A stretch of 64,000 nt of DNA from Streptomyces sp. NBC_00708 (GCA_036226585.1 CP108997.1:1736001-1800000), one strand, 5' to 3'. Positions 1 to 8,896 are shown, counted from the stretch's first letter. Made by a program: numbers and translations. Notes: generated by a model from the letters alone, not told the origin.

Positions 1-445
1 AGGTGTTGAGGACCTCGGCGGCGCTTATGCCGGTCGTCTGGTCCATGCGCATGTCGAGCGGTGCGTCGCGGGCGTAGGCGAAGCCCCGGCCGGACTCGTC
101 CAGCTGCATCGAGGAGACGCCGAGGTCGAACAGGATGCCCTGCACCTTGGGGACGCCGAGCCGTTCGAGCACCTCGGGCAGTTCGTCGTAGACCGCGTGC
201 ACCAGGGTCGCGCGGTCGCCGTAGGGGGCGAGCCGCTCGCCGGAGAGGCGCAGGGCCTCCTTGTCCCGGTCCAGGGCGATCAGCCGGGCGGTGGGGAACG
301 CGGCGAGCAGCGCCTCGCTGTGTCCGCCCAGGCCGAGGGTGCAGTCGACGACTACGGGGGGCTGGGGGCCGGGCGCCTCCAGAGCCGGTGCCAACAGGTC
401 CAGGCATCGCTGGAGCATCACCGGGACGTGTCGGGTCTGGCTCAT
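1..445 (-). CDS. rsmH: 16S rRNA (cytosine-1402-N4)-methyltransferase RsmH (N-terminal 148 residues, runs off the left edge)
   Basis: SAM-dependent methyltransferase that modifies C1402 of 16S rRNA, long known as MraW. Read on the minus strand from an ATG at 445 the protein begins [11 protein letters not shown], the usual family opening. It continues with the SAM-binding motif [12 protein letters not shown] (about residues 31-42) and the block [19 protein letters not shown]. The C-terminal half lies outside the window. In actinobacteria rsmH heads the dcw cluster (ftsL, ftsI, murE and so on), so this gene probably opens that operon to the left. No mraZ is visible upstream, where a divergent carbonic anhydrase is found instead. 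Family assignment is secure. Confidence 0.95.
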   Translation of the reverse strand, partial: MSQTRHVPVMLQRCLDLLAPALEAPGPQPPVVVDCTLGLGGHSEALLAAFPTARLIALDRDKEALRLSGERLAPYGDRATLVHAVYDELPEVLERLGVPKVQGILFDLGVSSMQLDESGRGFAYARDAPLDMRMDQTTGISAAEVLNT

Positions 446-822
446 GCGCCCTCTCAGGCTCAGCTCCCGGTGGCGGGACGTACGGCCTGGTCCCCGCCCG
501 CTCGCGAAGGGGAGGTCCGCCGGCGCCGGGGAAGGGGCGTCAGCCGACCGGCAAGCGGGAGAGGGCCGGGCCGTACGTACGCCGCGCACACGGGTAAAAG
601 TTCGAAATGTGCAGGGTGTCGGTAACTTCCCGTCACTTTAGTCCACCCTGCCACTCGATCGATTCCCGATCAATCAACCCGGCAGCGCGTCGGGCATCGC
701 CCGTTCACCCGCGCGGGCGACTGGAGAGAGGCTTGTGGATTACCTCACAACAAGCGTCGTTGACGTTTTTTGTCCGCTTCCCCCTCGTACCGGGGCGGGG
801 GGCGGGGGCTACCGTCTTGACC
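446..822. promoter_or_regulatory. Divergent intergenic region between rsmH and carbonic anhydrase
   Basis: A 377-base region with no convincing gene. It is locally AT-richer than its surroundings (about 600-780), as expected for promoters of the divergent rsmH and carbonic anhydrase genes. A TACCGT hexamer at 810-815 lies 7 nt before the carbonic anhydrase ATG, which fits a leaderless transcript. Small dyads (for example GATCG/CGATC near 657-671) may be operator-like. I could not assign a clear -35/-10 pair for rsmH. Confidence 0.5.
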
Positions 823-1356
823 ATGTCGACTTCCGCGCACTCCCCCGCCGAGCCCGCCGCCACGGTCACCGACCGCCTGGTCGAGGCGAACGGCCGTTAC
901 GCCTCAGAGTTCAAGGACCCCGGGATGGACGCCAAGCCGGTGCTCCAGGTCGCCGTGGTCGCCTGCATGGACGCCCGGCTCGACCTGCACAAGGCCCTCG
1001 GCCTGTCGCTGGGCGACTGTCACACCATCCGTAACGCGGGCGGGGTGGTCACCGACGACGTCATCCGTTCGCTGGCGATCAGCCAGCGGGCACTGGGCAC
1101 GCGCAGCATCGTCCTGATCCACCACACGGGCTGCGGCATGGAGTCGATCACGGAGGACTTCCGCCAGGAGCTGGAGCACGAGGTCGGGCAGCGGCCGTCG
1201 TGGGCCGTGGAGGCCTACACCGACGCCGACCAGGACGTGCGGCAGTCGATGCAGCGGGCCCGCACCTCACCGTTCCTCAAGTACACCGACGATGTGCGCG
1301 GTTTCGTCTTCGACGTGACCACCGGCAAGCTGCGCGAGGTCCTGCCGGTCTCCTGA
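823..1356 (+). CDS. Beta-class carbonic anhydrase
   Basis: Zinc enzyme interconverting CO2 and bicarbonate. The 177-residue protein has the beta-class zinc motif ACMDARL (Cys48, Asp50, Arg52) and the second ligand pair in HHTGC (His101, Cys104). It belongs to the short actinobacterial type (roughly 160-180 residues). The ATG at 823 was chosen because upstream codons in the same frame are not family-like and a TACCGT -10 element sits 7 nt before it, suggesting leaderless translation. The gene is divergent from rsmH, so the shared gap may hold both promoters. The physiological role is probably bicarbonate supply for carboxylases; this is inferred. Confidence 0.9.
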   Translation: MSTSAHSPAEPAATVTDRLVEANGRYASEFKDPGMDAKPVLQVAVVACMDARLDLHKALGLSLGDCHTIRNAGGVVTDDVIRSLAISQRALGTRSIVLIHHTGCGMESITEDFRQELEHEVGQRPSWAVEAYTDADQDVRQSMQRARTSPFLKYTDDVRGFVFDVTTGKLREVLPVS

Positions 1357-1567
1357 CCCCTGCCCACAGGGGCGGATGACCACCTTCCGGTGACGAAATC
1401 CTCACCCAATCCGACATATCACCCCTGGTTGTCCACAGGCGAGTGACACGAAGCGGTAACGGCAACAAGAATGCGTGAGTGACACCCCGTCGGACTCCGT
1501 CCGACGCGGTGTCCGCATTTCGGGGTGGGCCGGGCCGCACGAGGGCGCCGGCCCGTGAATGGGGATT

Positions 1568-1590
1568 CCCACGCTCCTGGTGAGCGTGGG
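1568..1590. terminator. Perfect hairpin between carbonic anhydrase and moxR
   Basis: CCCACGCTC (1568-1576) and GAGCGTGGG (1582-1590) form a perfect 9-bp stem with a 5-nt loop. There is no T-tract. It lies only 20 nt before the moxR GTG start and just upstream of its ribosome binding site (GAGGAG, 1599-1604), so it could end the upstream transcript or act as a 5'-UTR element of the moxR operon. Confidence 0.5.
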
Positions 1591-1610
1591 GCAGGGCCGA
1601 GGAGGGCCGG

Positions 1611-2657
1611 GTGACCACCTATGACGATCGAGCGAGCCTCACAGATCTGACCACCACCGTCGAGCGGGTGCGCAGGTCGATGGAGAGCGTGATCGAGGGC
1701 AAGCCCGAGGTCGTCCGGCTTTCGCTGACCGTGCTGCTCGCGGAGGGGCACCTCCTGATCGAGGACGTTCCGGGCGTGGGCAAGACCATGCTGGCGAAGG
1801 CGCTGGCCCGGTCCGTCGACTGCTCGGTGCGGCGCATCCAGTTCACGCCCGACCTGCTGCCCTCGGACATCACCGGGGTCTCCATCTACGACCAGCAGCG
1901 CCGCGACTTCGAGTTCAAGCCCGGCGCCATCTTCGCCCAGATCGTGATCGGCGACGAGATCAACCGCGCCTCCCCCAAGACCCAGTCCGCGCTGCTGGAG
2001 TCGATGGAGGAGCGCCAGGTCACCATCGACGGGCACAGCTACGAGCTGCCCGACCCCTTCATGGTCGTGGCGACGCAGAACCCGGTGGAGATGGAGGGCA
2101 CGTATCCGTTGCCCGAGGCCCAGCGCGACCGGTTCATGGCCCGGGTGTCGATCGGCTACCCCAGCGCGGAGGCCGAGCTCAAGATGCTCGACGTGCACGG
2201 CGGGGTCTCCCCGCTCGACGACCTCCAGCCCGTGGCGCACGCGCACGACATCGTGAAGCTCATCGACGCGGTGCGCGCGGTGCATGTCGCCGAGGCCGTC
2301 CGCGCCTACGCGGTCCAGCTCGTCTCGGCCACCCGCAGCCACCCCGACCTGCGGCTCGGCGCCTCGCCACGTGCCACGCTGCACCTGCTGCGCGCCGCCA
2401 AGGCGTCCGCCGCGCTGGCCGGCCGGGACTACTGCCTGCCGGACGACGTGCAGGCGCTGGCCGTCGCGGTGCTCGCCCACCGGCTGCTGCCCACCGCGCA
2501 GGCCCAGCTCAACCGCCGCAGCGCCGAACAGGTGGTGCTGGAGATCCTCCAGCACACCCCGGTGCCCACGGCCGCGGGCGGCGCCGCCCCCATGCCCCCG
2601 TACCAGGCGGGTCCGGCGTACGGCGGCCCGCAGCAGCCCGGCGTACGGCGTCCGTGA
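1611..2657 (+). CDS. MoxR family AAA+ ATPase
   Basis: AAA+ chaperone-like ATPase of 348 residues. Walker A is VPGVGKTM (Lys58), Walker B is IGDEINRA (Asp115, Glu116), and a sensor-1 region VATQNPVE follows. The GTG start is preceded by GAGGAG at a suitable spacing. MoxR proteins usually work with a neighbouring DUF58 protein and often with membrane partners. Exactly that set follows here: the stop codon overlaps the start of the DUF58 gene, and a transglutaminase membrane protein comes next. The substrate of this actinobacterial MoxR system is not established; a role in assembling or maturing an envelope complex is inferred from the family and neighbours. Confidence 0.92.
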   Translation: MTTYDDRASLTDLTTTVERVRRSMESVIEGKPEVVRLSLTVLLAEGHLLIEDVPGVGKTMLAKALARSVDCSVRRIQFTPDLLPSDITGVSIYDQQRRDFEFKPGAIFAQIVIGDEINRASPKTQSALLESMEERQVTIDGHSYELPDPFMVVATQNPVEMEGTYPLPEAQRDRFMARVSIGYPSAEAELKMLDVHGGVSPLDDLQPVAHAHDIVKLIDAVRAVHVAEAVRAYAVQLVSATRSHPDLRLGASPRATLHLLRAAKASAALAGRDYCLPDDVQALAVAVLAHRLLPTAQAQLNRRSAEQVVLEILQHTPVPTAAGGAAPMPPYQAGPAYGGPQQPGVRRP

Positions 2658-4024
2658 TGGCCCCGGGGGGGCCCGCCTCGATGGACGGCGACGGCAAGGG
2701 GGGTGTACGGGCCGCGCTCGGCGGGATGACCACCCGCGGGCGGTCCTTCCTCGCGGCCGGGATCGCCGCGGCGGTCTGCGCCTATGTGCTGGGCCAGGCG
2801 GATCTGCTGCGGGTCGGGCTGCTGCTCGCCGTGCTGCCCCTGGTGTGCGTGACGGTGCTCTACCGGACCCGCTACCGGGTCACGGGCACCCGCAAGCTCT
2901 CCCCGTCACGCGTCCCGGCCGGCTCCGAGGCCCGCGTCCACCTGCGCATGGACAACGTCTCGCGGCTGCCGACCGGGCTGCTCATGCTCCAGGACCGGGT
3001 GCCGTACGTGCTCGGGCCCCGGCCCCGGTTCGTCCTGGACCGGGTGGAGGCGGGCGGGCGGCGCGAGGTGTCCTACCGGGTCCGGTCCGATCTGCGCGGG
3101 CGCTACCCGCTCGGCCCGCTGCAACTGCGGCTGAGCGACCCCTTCGGCATGTGCGAGCTGACGCGTTCGTTCAGCGCCTACGACACCCTGGTCGTGGTCC
3201 CGCACACCGAGCCGCTGCCGCCCGTGCGGCTGGCGGGCGAGGCCTCCGGCTACGGCGAGGGGCGCCAGCGCTCCCTGGCGCTGGCCGGTGAGGACGACGT
3301 GATCCCGCGCGGCTACCGCTACGGGGACGATCTGCGCCGGGTGCACTGGCGCTCCACCGCCCGCTACGGCGAGCTGATGGTGCGCCGCGAGGAGCAGCCC
3401 CGGCGCGCCCGGTGCACGGTCCTGCTCGACACCCGCCGGACCGCCTACCGGGGGACGGGGCCGGACTCCGCGTTCGAGTGGGCCGTCTCCGGGGCGGCCT
3501 CCGTGCTGACGCACATGCTGGAGCGCGGCTTCGCGGTCCGGCTGCTGACGGACGCGGGGAACGCGGTGCCGGGCGAGGGCGAGGGCGGTTTCGCCGGCGC
3601 CACCCAGGCCACCGCCGAGTCGGCCGGACTGATGATGGACACGCTCGCGGAGATCGACCACTCCGACGGCGGGGGCCTCTCGCGCGCCTACGACGTGCTG
3701 CGCGGGGGCGGCGAGGGACTACTGATCGCCTTCCTGGGCGATCTGGACGAGGAACAGACCGGTGTGGCCACCCGGATGCGGCAGCGCAGCGGCGGGGCCG
3801 TGGCCTTCGTCCTGGACAGCGCCGCCTGGGTGAACGGCGAATCGCCCGCCACCCGGGAGGCGGCGGAGCGGCGGCTTCGGCTGCTGCGCGAGGCGGGGTG
3901 GACGGTGGTGCCGGTGGAACCCGGCGCGCGACTGGCCGCGCTGTGGCAGCTGGCGGGCCCGCACGGTGCGCCGGCCGGGTCCGGCGCGGCCGGCCCGACG
4001 GGATCGGCCGGGGGCCGGGGATGA
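2657..4024 (+). CDS. DUF58 domain-containing protein, partner of MoxR
   Basis: A 455-residue protein with two N-terminal hydrophobic segments (about residues 25-65) and a conserved DUF58 block around residues 219-242 (RYGDDLRRVHWRSTARYGEL). DUF58 proteins are often related to von Willebrand A-type folds and are encoded beside MoxR ATPases. The start overlaps the moxR stop in a TGATG arrangement, implying translational coupling. A GTG three bases earlier is equally possible, and an ATG at 2681 cannot be excluded. The C-terminal tail is Gly/Pro/Ala-rich. Function is inferred from the operon: a likely adaptor or substrate of the MoxR ATPase at the membrane. Confidence 0.85.
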   Translation: MAPGGPASMDGDGKGGVRAALGGMTTRGRSFLAAGIAAAVCAYVLGQADLLRVGLLLAVLPLVCVTVLYRTRYRVTGTRKLSPSRVPAGSEARVHLRMDNVSRLPTGLLMLQDRVPYVLGPRPRFVLDRVEAGGRREVSYRVRSDLRGRYPLGPLQLRLSDPFGMCELTRSFSAYDTLVVVPHTEPLPPVRLAGEASGYGEGRQRSLALAGEDDVIPRGYRYGDDLRRVHWRSTARYGELMVRREEQPRRARCTVLLDTRRTAYRGTGPDSAFEWAVSGAASVLTHMLERGFAVRLLTDAGNAVPGEGEGGFAGATQATAESAGLMMDTLAEIDHSDGGGLSRAYDVLRGGGEGLLIAFLGDLDEEQTGVATRMRQRSGGAVAFVLDSAAWVNGESPATREAAERRLRLLREAGWTVVPVEPGARLAALWQLAGPHGAPAGSGAAGPTGSAGGRG

Positions 4025-4049
4025 GAGTGCTGGGCATGAGGGGGCGGTC

Positions 4050-6458
4050 ATGAGCGGTCAGGGTCGGCTGGCGCTGGGCGCCTTCGCGGCGACGCTGATG
4101 GCGGCCTGCGCGATGCTGCCGCTGGTGGACCCGGCCAACTGGGTCGTGCAGGCGGCGTTCCTGCTGGCCGTGCAGTGCGGGGCGGGCGCCCTGGGACGCC
4201 GGGTGCCGCTCCCCCGGCTGCTGACGGTCGCCGCCCAGGCGCTGGTCATGGTGGTGCTGCTGACCGTGGCGTTCGCCCGGGAGCAGGCGGTGGCGGGCGT
4301 GCTGCCCGGACCGCAGGCCGTGCGGCAGCTCGCGGATCTGCTGACGGCCGGCGGGGACGATGTCGGGCAGTACGCGATTCCGGCGCCGGCCACCCCGGGC
4401 ATCCGGCTGATGCTGGTGGGCGGTGTCCTGCTGGTCGGGCTGCTGGTGGACGCCCTCGCGGTGACCTTCCGCAGCGCGGCGCCGGCCGGGCTGCCCCTGC
4501 TGGCGCTCTACTCGGTCGCCGCCGGGCTGGCGGACGGTGCCGCGGACTGGCTGTGGTTCGTGCTCGCCGCCTGCGGCTATCTGCTGCTCCTGCTGGCCGA
4601 GGGCCGCGACCGGCTCTCCCAGTGGGGCCGGGTCTTCGCCGGAGCGGCGCGATCCCGGGGCGGTTCGTCGGGCGGGCTCGACGCCACGGGCGGCAGGGCG
4701 CTCGCGCCGGTGCGGACGGGGCGCCGCATCGGTGTGCTGGCGCTCGGGATCGCGCTGGTCGTGCCCGCGGCGCTGCCCGCGCTCGACGGCGGCCTGCTGG
4801 GCGGTACGGGCAGCGGAGGCGGCAAGGGGGGCGGGGGCGGCACGATCTCCGCGGTGAACCCGCTGGTCTCGCTCCAGGACAACCTCAACCAGCCGGACAA
4901 CCGGCAGGTGATCTCGTACCGCACCGACGCCAAGAGCCCCGGCGACTTCTATCTGCGCATCCTGGCCCTGGACCGGTTCGACGGGAACGAGTGGCGTGCC
5001 TCGACGCGCGGGCTGCGGGACGTGCCGAAACGGCTCCCGACGCCCGCCGGTCTCTCCGGCTCCGTCACCGTGACGGAGGTCAAGTCGACCTTCTCGGCGT
5101 CCTCCTCGTACCGGCAGACCTATCTGCCGCTCCCCTATCCTGCGGCCGAGGTGCGGATCGGCGGCCGGTGGCGCTACGAGCCGGAGGGACGCACGCTCGT
5201 CGGCGACGACGGGGAGACCACCGGCGGCGCTCAGTACACGGTGACCAGCCTCGACGTGCAGCCGACGTCCGAGCAGCTCGCCCGCGCCGGCGCGGTGCCG
5301 GCGGAGCTGCTGCGCGAGTACACCGAGGTGCCCGAGTCCCTGCCCGAGGTGGTGGCGCAGAGGGCCGAGGAGGTCACGAAGGGGGCCTCCAACCCGTACG
5401 AGCGGGCGGTGAAGCTCCAGGACTACTTCGCCTCCAACGGCGGGTTCACCTACGACACCTCGGTCGACTCGGGTACCGGAACCTCGGCGATCGCCCGCTT
5501 CCTGAAGGACCGGCGGGGCTTCTGCGTCCACTTCTCGTTCACGATGGCCGCGATGGCCCGGACGCTGGGGATTCCGGCCCGGGTCGCGGTGGGCTTCACG
5601 CCGGGCACCGCGCAGGCGGACGGCTCGTACTCGGTGGGGCTGCGCGACGCGCACGCCTGGCCCGAGCTGTACTTCGAGGGGATCGGCTGGACGCGCTTCG
5701 AGCCGACGCCGACGCGTGGCTCCGTGCCGACGTACACCCTGCCGGACGCGCCGTCCGACGACACGGCGGACCCGGCCCGCCCGGAGGCGGACGCCTCGGC
5801 GCCGGTGGCCCCCACTCCGTCCGCTTCGGACAGCTGCCCCGCGCAGATGCGCAAGCAGGGCGAGTGCGGGCAGTCTGCCGTCCCCGGAGTAGTCGCGCCG
5901 ACGGACCCGGGGACACCTACGGGCACCCTGTTCGGCGTGGCCGTCGCGGTCGTGCTCGTTCTCCTGCTGCCCCTCCTGCCGATGTACTGGCGGCTGCGGG
6001 CACGGGCCCGCAGGCTGGGCTCCGCCGGCCGCACCACCGCCGGTACGACGGCGCGGACGCTTGCGGTGTGGCAGGAGATCAACGACACGGCGTGGGACCA
6101 CGGCATTCCCCCGGACGAAGCGCTGACCCCGCGCCGGGCAGCCGAGAGGCTGGCGCGCCTGGGCCGGCTGGACACGGAGGCGGCGGACGCGGTGCACCGG
6201 GTCGCGGGAGCGGTGGAGCAGGTGCTCTACGCCCCGGAGCCGCGCCCGGTGCCGGGTCTCGTCGAGGACGCGCGGGCGGTCCGGGCCGGCCTGGGCCTGG
6301 CGGCCGGACGGCCCGCCCGGCTCCGCGCGCTTGTGGCGCCGCGCTCGGCCGTACGGGTGGTCTGGGCGCTCTCGGAGCGCCGGGCGGCCCTGACCGGCCG
6401 CTTCCGCCTGCCGTCCCGCCCGGCCTGGGCCCGCCGCCCGTCCCGCCAGGAGGGCTGA
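4050..6458 (+). CDS. Membrane protein with transglutaminase-like domain (TgpA/DUF3488 type)
   Basis: An 802-residue protein. About six transmembrane helices fill the first 250 residues, then comes an extracytoplasmic region with a transglutaminase core. The catalytic Cys is about residue 492 in RGFCVHFSFTMAAMA and the His is about 535 in DAHAWPELYF. A further helix (TLFGVAVAVVLVLLLPLL) and a cytoplasmic DUF4129-like tail follow. The expected third catalytic residue lies in RFEPTP, with Glu where many relatives have Asp. The ATG at 4050 has a GAGGGGG ribosome binding site and lies 25 nt after the DUF58 gene, completing a moxR-DUF58-transglutaminase operon. The natural substrate is unknown; a protease or crosslinking role at the cell surface is inferred. 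Confidence 0.88.
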   Translation: MSGQGRLALGAFAATLMAACAMLPLVDPANWVVQAAFLLAVQCGAGALGRRVPLPRLLTVAAQALVMVVLLTVAFAREQAVAGVLPGPQAVRQLADLLTAGGDDVGQYAIPAPATPGIRLMLVGGVLLVGLLVDALAVTFRSAAPAGLPLLALYSVAAGLADGAADWLWFVLAACGYLLLLLAEGRDRLSQWGRVFAGAARSRGGSSGGLDATGGRALAPVRTGRRIGVLALGIALVVPAALPALDGGLLGGTGSGGGKGGGGGTISAVNPLVSLQDNLNQPDNRQVISYRTDAKSPGDFYLRILALDRFDGNEWRASTRGLRDVPKRLPTPAGLSGSVTVTEVKSTFSASSSYRQTYLPLPYPAAEVRIGGRWRYEPEGRTLVGDDGETTGGAQYTVTSLDVQPTSEQLARAGAVPAELLREYTEVPESLPEVVAQRAEEVTKGASNPYERAVKLQDYFASNGGFTYDTSVDSGTGTSAIARFLKDRRGFCVHFSFTMAAMARTLGIPARVAVGFTPGTAQADGSYSVGLRDAHAWPELYFEGIGWTRFEPTPTRGSVPTYTLPDAPSDDTADPARPEADASAPVAPTPSASDSCPAQMRKQGECGQSAVPGVVAPTDPGTPTGTLFGVAVAVVLVLLLPLLPMYWRLRARARRLGSAGRTTAGTTARTLAVWQEINDTAWDHGIPPDEALTPRRAAERLARLGRLDTEAADAVHRVAGAVEQVLYAPEPRPVPGLVEDARAVRAGLGLAAGRPARLRALVAPRSAVRVVWALSERRAALTGRFRLPSRPAWARRPSRQEG

Positions 6459-6604
6459 GGGGCGTCCGCCGGCGCCGCGCGTGGGGCCGGGGGACGCGGT
6501 GCGGCCGAGCCGCGTGCGCCGGGCCCGCCGCGCGGGCCGTCGCACCGCCCGCGGAGCTACCGCGGCTTACCGGGCACTCGCGCCGGCGCCGGGCGACACG
6601 TATG

Positions 6605-6643
6605 CGTGAGGGGCGGCCGCGGTATGCGCGGCCGCCCCTCACG
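6605..6643. terminator. Bidirectional terminator hairpin
   Basis: CGTGAGGGGCGGCCGC (6605-6620) pairs perfectly with GCGGCCGCCCCTCACG (6628-6643) around a 7-nt loop, a 16-bp stem. It sits between the convergent transglutaminase operon (stop at 6458) and the DUF3040 gene (stop at 6660), so it can serve both strands. Confidence 0.85.
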
Positions 6644-6659
6644 TACAGGTGCTCTGTGT

Positions 6660-7058
6660 CTACTGTCCCTGCTCGTCGCGGCGGCGCTGCCACCGCTGTT
6701 CGATCCGGTTCATCACGGACCGGCGCTGGCGGGACTGCCGGCGCTCACCCGCACCGCCGGCGCGCACCGCCTGCTGCTCGCCCGGCTTGGGCGCCTTGCG
6801 CCATCCCGTGACCGCGAGCACCGCGCAGCCCAGCATGACGAGGAAACCCACCACGCTGATCCAGATCTGCTGAGCGACCATTCCGGCCATGAGGAGCGCG
6901 ATACCCACCAGAAAGCCAGCAACTGCCTGGTAGACCCGTCGCCGGGTGTACGTACGCAGCCCACTTCCCTCGAGCGCTGTCGCGAACTTGGGATCTTCGG
7001 CGTACAGCGCTCGCTCCATTTGCTCGAGCATTCGCTGCTCGTGCTCCGAGAGCGGCAC
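6660..7058 (-). CDS. DUF3040 small actinobacterial membrane protein
   Basis: A 132-residue protein starting MPLSEHEQRMLEQMERAL, the signature opening of DUF3040, followed by two closely spaced transmembrane helices (about residues 43-62 and 66-86). The tail is basic and Arg/Gln-rich (VMNRIEQRWQRRRDEQGQ). The family is largely confined to actinobacteria, and proteins of this kind are encoded close to the dcw cluster in Streptomyces. A link to division or envelope maintenance is therefore plausible, but the sequence itself gives no enzymatic motif. Transcription runs towards the strong hairpin at 6605-6643. Confidence 0.85.
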   Translation of the reverse strand: MPLSEHEQRMLEQMERALYAEDPKFATALEGSGLRTYTRRRVYQAVAGFLVGIALLMAGMVAQQIWISVVGFLVMLGCAVLAVTGWRKAPKPGEQQAVRAGGAGERRQSRQRRSVMNRIEQRWQRRRDEQGQ

Positions 7059-7343
7059 GGAGTCCTCCTCGTCGTCGGCCGCGGGGGGCGGCCGGTATGC
7101 GGCCCTTCCAGGATAGGCAGGGAATCGCCCCCGTGAAACCCGCCCTCATTGCCAATCAGCCAGTCCGGGCCGCCACGACGGCTCAGCTGCTGAGGCGTTG
7201 ATTCCCCAACCTCCGATCCGTCATGCCGGATGGTGTCCCCCGATCATACGGGGCCGGAGCCCCGAACGGGGCTGCCGGTGCGTACTCCGTATGCCGCTGC
7301 GTCGCTGATCAGCCGCGCTGCCGCCGGTAACCCTCCGGGGGTT

Positions 7344-8102
7344 TCAACCGCGCTTGGTGCCCAGGACGTGCAGCTGGGTGGCCACCGAGTGGAACGCTGG
7401 CAGTTCCGCGGCGGCGGCCTCCAGCTTGAGCAGGGCCTCCATCGCGCCCGGCTCGGTGTCCACCAGGACTCCAGGGACGAGGTCGGCGAAGACCCGGACT
7501 CCGTGCACGGCGCCCACCTCGACCTCGGCGGCCGCGACCAGCTCGGTGAGCTGCTCGGCCGTGTACCGGCGGGGCATCGGGTCGCCCTCGCCCCAGCGGC
7601 CCTCCGGATCGTCCAGCGCGTGCCGCGCCTCGTTGAAGTGGCCGGCGAGAGCGCGGGCCAGGACGGCGCCGCCCAGCCCGGCGGCGAGCAGGCTCAGCGC
7701 CCCGGCCGGACGGAGGGCCTCCACCGCGTGCCGTACGCCCTCGGCGGGGTCGTCGACGTACTCCAGGACGCCGTGGCACAGCACCGCGTCGTATCCCCCG
7801 CGCTCCACCACGTCGAACAGGCCGAGGATGTCGCCCTGCACGCCGTGGACCCGGTCGGCCACCCCGGCCTCGGCGGCCCGGCGCTCCAGCGCGAACAGCG
7901 CGTTGGGGCTCGGGTCGACGACGGTGACCCGGTGGCCCAGCCGGGCGGCGGGCACGGCGAAGTTGCCCGTGCCGCCACCGGTGTCCAGCACGTCCAGGGC
8001 GTCCCGGCCGGTCACCTTGACCCGGCGGTCGAGGGCGTCCTTGAGGACCTCCCAGACCACAGCGGTACGGAGGGAGGCGCGGGGGCGCAGCGGGTCCGAC
8101 AC
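7344..8102 (-). CDS. Class I SAM-dependent methyltransferase
   Basis: A 252-residue methyltransferase. Motif I is LDTGGGTGNFAV (about residues 39-50), the acidic end of beta-2 is VVDPSP (61-66), and an LCHGVLEYVDDP motif IV-like block follows. The closest general resemblance is to UbiE/SmtA-like small-molecule methyltransferases, but the substrate cannot be read from the sequence. The gene is co-directional with the upstream HEPN gene, with a gap of about 100 nt, so the two may be co-transcribed. Confidence 0.85.
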   Translation of the reverse strand: MSDPLRPRASLRTAVVWEVLKDALDRRVKVTGRDALDVLDTGGGTGNFAVPAARLGHRVTVVDPSPNALFALERRAAEAGVADRVHGVQGDILGLFDVVERGGYDAVLCHGVLEYVDDPAEGVRHAVEALRPAGALSLLAAGLGGAVLARALAGHFNEARHALDDPEGRWGEGDPMPRRYTAEQLTELVAAAEVEVGAVHGVRVFADLVPGVLVDTEPGAMEALLKLEAAAAELPAFHSVATQLHVLGTKRG

Positions 8103-8202
8103 GGCAGTTGACTCCTCGGCACGGGCCGCCGCGGGGGCGGAGCGTGAACAGCGCAGGTAACAGGTCCTGTGCTCACCCTATTGCCTGGCGCCGTCCCCGC
8201 GG

Positions 8203-8730
8203 TCATCCCGCGTCCGGCCGCTCCCCGCGCGGCTTGGGGAGCACCGGCTGAAGCACGAGCAGCCGCTCGACCAGGCGCAGGAACATGGCCGCGTCGCGCA
8301 GCAGGTCGTCGGCCTGACGCCGGCTCGCGGCACCGGGTATGCCCGCCTCGGCGCGGGCCCGCCGGGCGGCCCCGGAGGCGAACAGGGCGCTCCACTCGGC
8401 GAGCTCGGGCGCCAGCTCCGGAAGGATCTCCCAGGCGCTGCGGATCGGCTCCCGGCGCCGGCGCGAGGGCTCGGGGCGGCCCCGCACCGCGAGCACGGCG
8501 GCGGCGGTGCGCAGGGCCGCGAGGTGTGCGGTGGCGTACCGCTCGTTGGGCACGTCGAGGACAGCTGCCTCGTCCAGGCCCGCACGGGCCTGGGTGAGGA
8601 GATCGAGGGCGGCGGGCGGTGCGGTGGTGCGCCGGACGACGGGGTGGACATCGCGGGCCGGGCCGGTCGGTGAGGGAGCAGGGCCGTCTGCGCGGCGTCG
8701 CGGGGCGGCGGCTGCGGACGAGTGGGCCAT
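8203..8730 (-). CDS. SAV_6107-type HEPN domain protein
   Basis: A 175-residue, largely helical protein. The stretch LDLLTQARAGLDEA...NERYATAHLAALRTAAAVLAV resembles the actinobacterial SAV_6107-like HEPN family. The sequence RYATAH fits the Rx4H motif that marks catalytically competent HEPN RNases in other families. The start at 8730 (MAHSSAAA) was chosen over a frame that continues upstream because a textbook AGGAGG lies 7 nt before it. The first 50 residues are low-complexity Ala/Pro/Arg. The gene is divergent from the ABC-type operon and next to a methyltransferase. Whether it acts as a nuclease, toxin or scaffold is unknown. Confidence 0.75.
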   Translation of the reverse strand: MAHSSAAAAPRRRADGPAPSPTGPARDVHPVVRRTTAPPAALDLLTQARAGLDEAAVLDVPNERYATAHLAALRTAAAVLAVRGRPEPSRRRREPIRSAWEILPELAPELAEWSALFASGAARRARAEAGIPGAASRRQADDLLRDAAMFLRLVERLLVLQPVLPKPRGERPDAG

Positions 8731-8829
8731 GACAGAACCTCCTGTCTCGGTGACGGCTTCGTGGCCGTCTGTATCCATCGTGACGGCCCCCACTGACAAT
8801 CGACCTCGATCCCGCCCTGACCTGTGCTT

Positions 8830-8877
8830 TTGCTTCGATCGCGAGTTCGGGCTACCTTTTTGCACTGACCAGTCAGT
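8830..8877 (+). promoter_or_regulatory. Promoter and TetR-type operator of the YhgE/ATPase operon
   Basis: A -35 element TTGCTT (8830-8835) and a -10 element TACCTT (8853-8858) are 17 bp apart. A perfect inverted repeat ACTGAC-CA-GTCAGT occupies 8864-8877, directly over the predicted transcription start, which suits repression. The same operon region encodes a TetR regulator (11783-12394), so autorepression of the whole unit is the simplest reading. This site has not been tested. Confidence 0.75.
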
Positions 8878-8896
8878 TCAAAGAGGGGAGGGGCCC

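Noticed and set aside
446..822. mraZ-like gene or MraZ box upstream of rsmH
   Set aside because: No frame resembles MraZ, and I do not see the repeated GGGTGnn box set expected for MraZ binding.
4021..4053. A 10-codon frame overlapping the DUF58 stop (ATGA)
   Set aside because: It fits coupling geometry but is only ten codons with no conserved content. The transglutaminase start at 4050 has its own ribosome binding site.
3171..6545. A very long open frame on the minus strand opposite the DUF58 and transglutaminase genes
   Set aside because: It is an Arg/Pro/Gly-rich antisense shadow produced by high GC. No known domain, and the plus-strand genes have clear motifs, ribosome binding sites and operon spacing.
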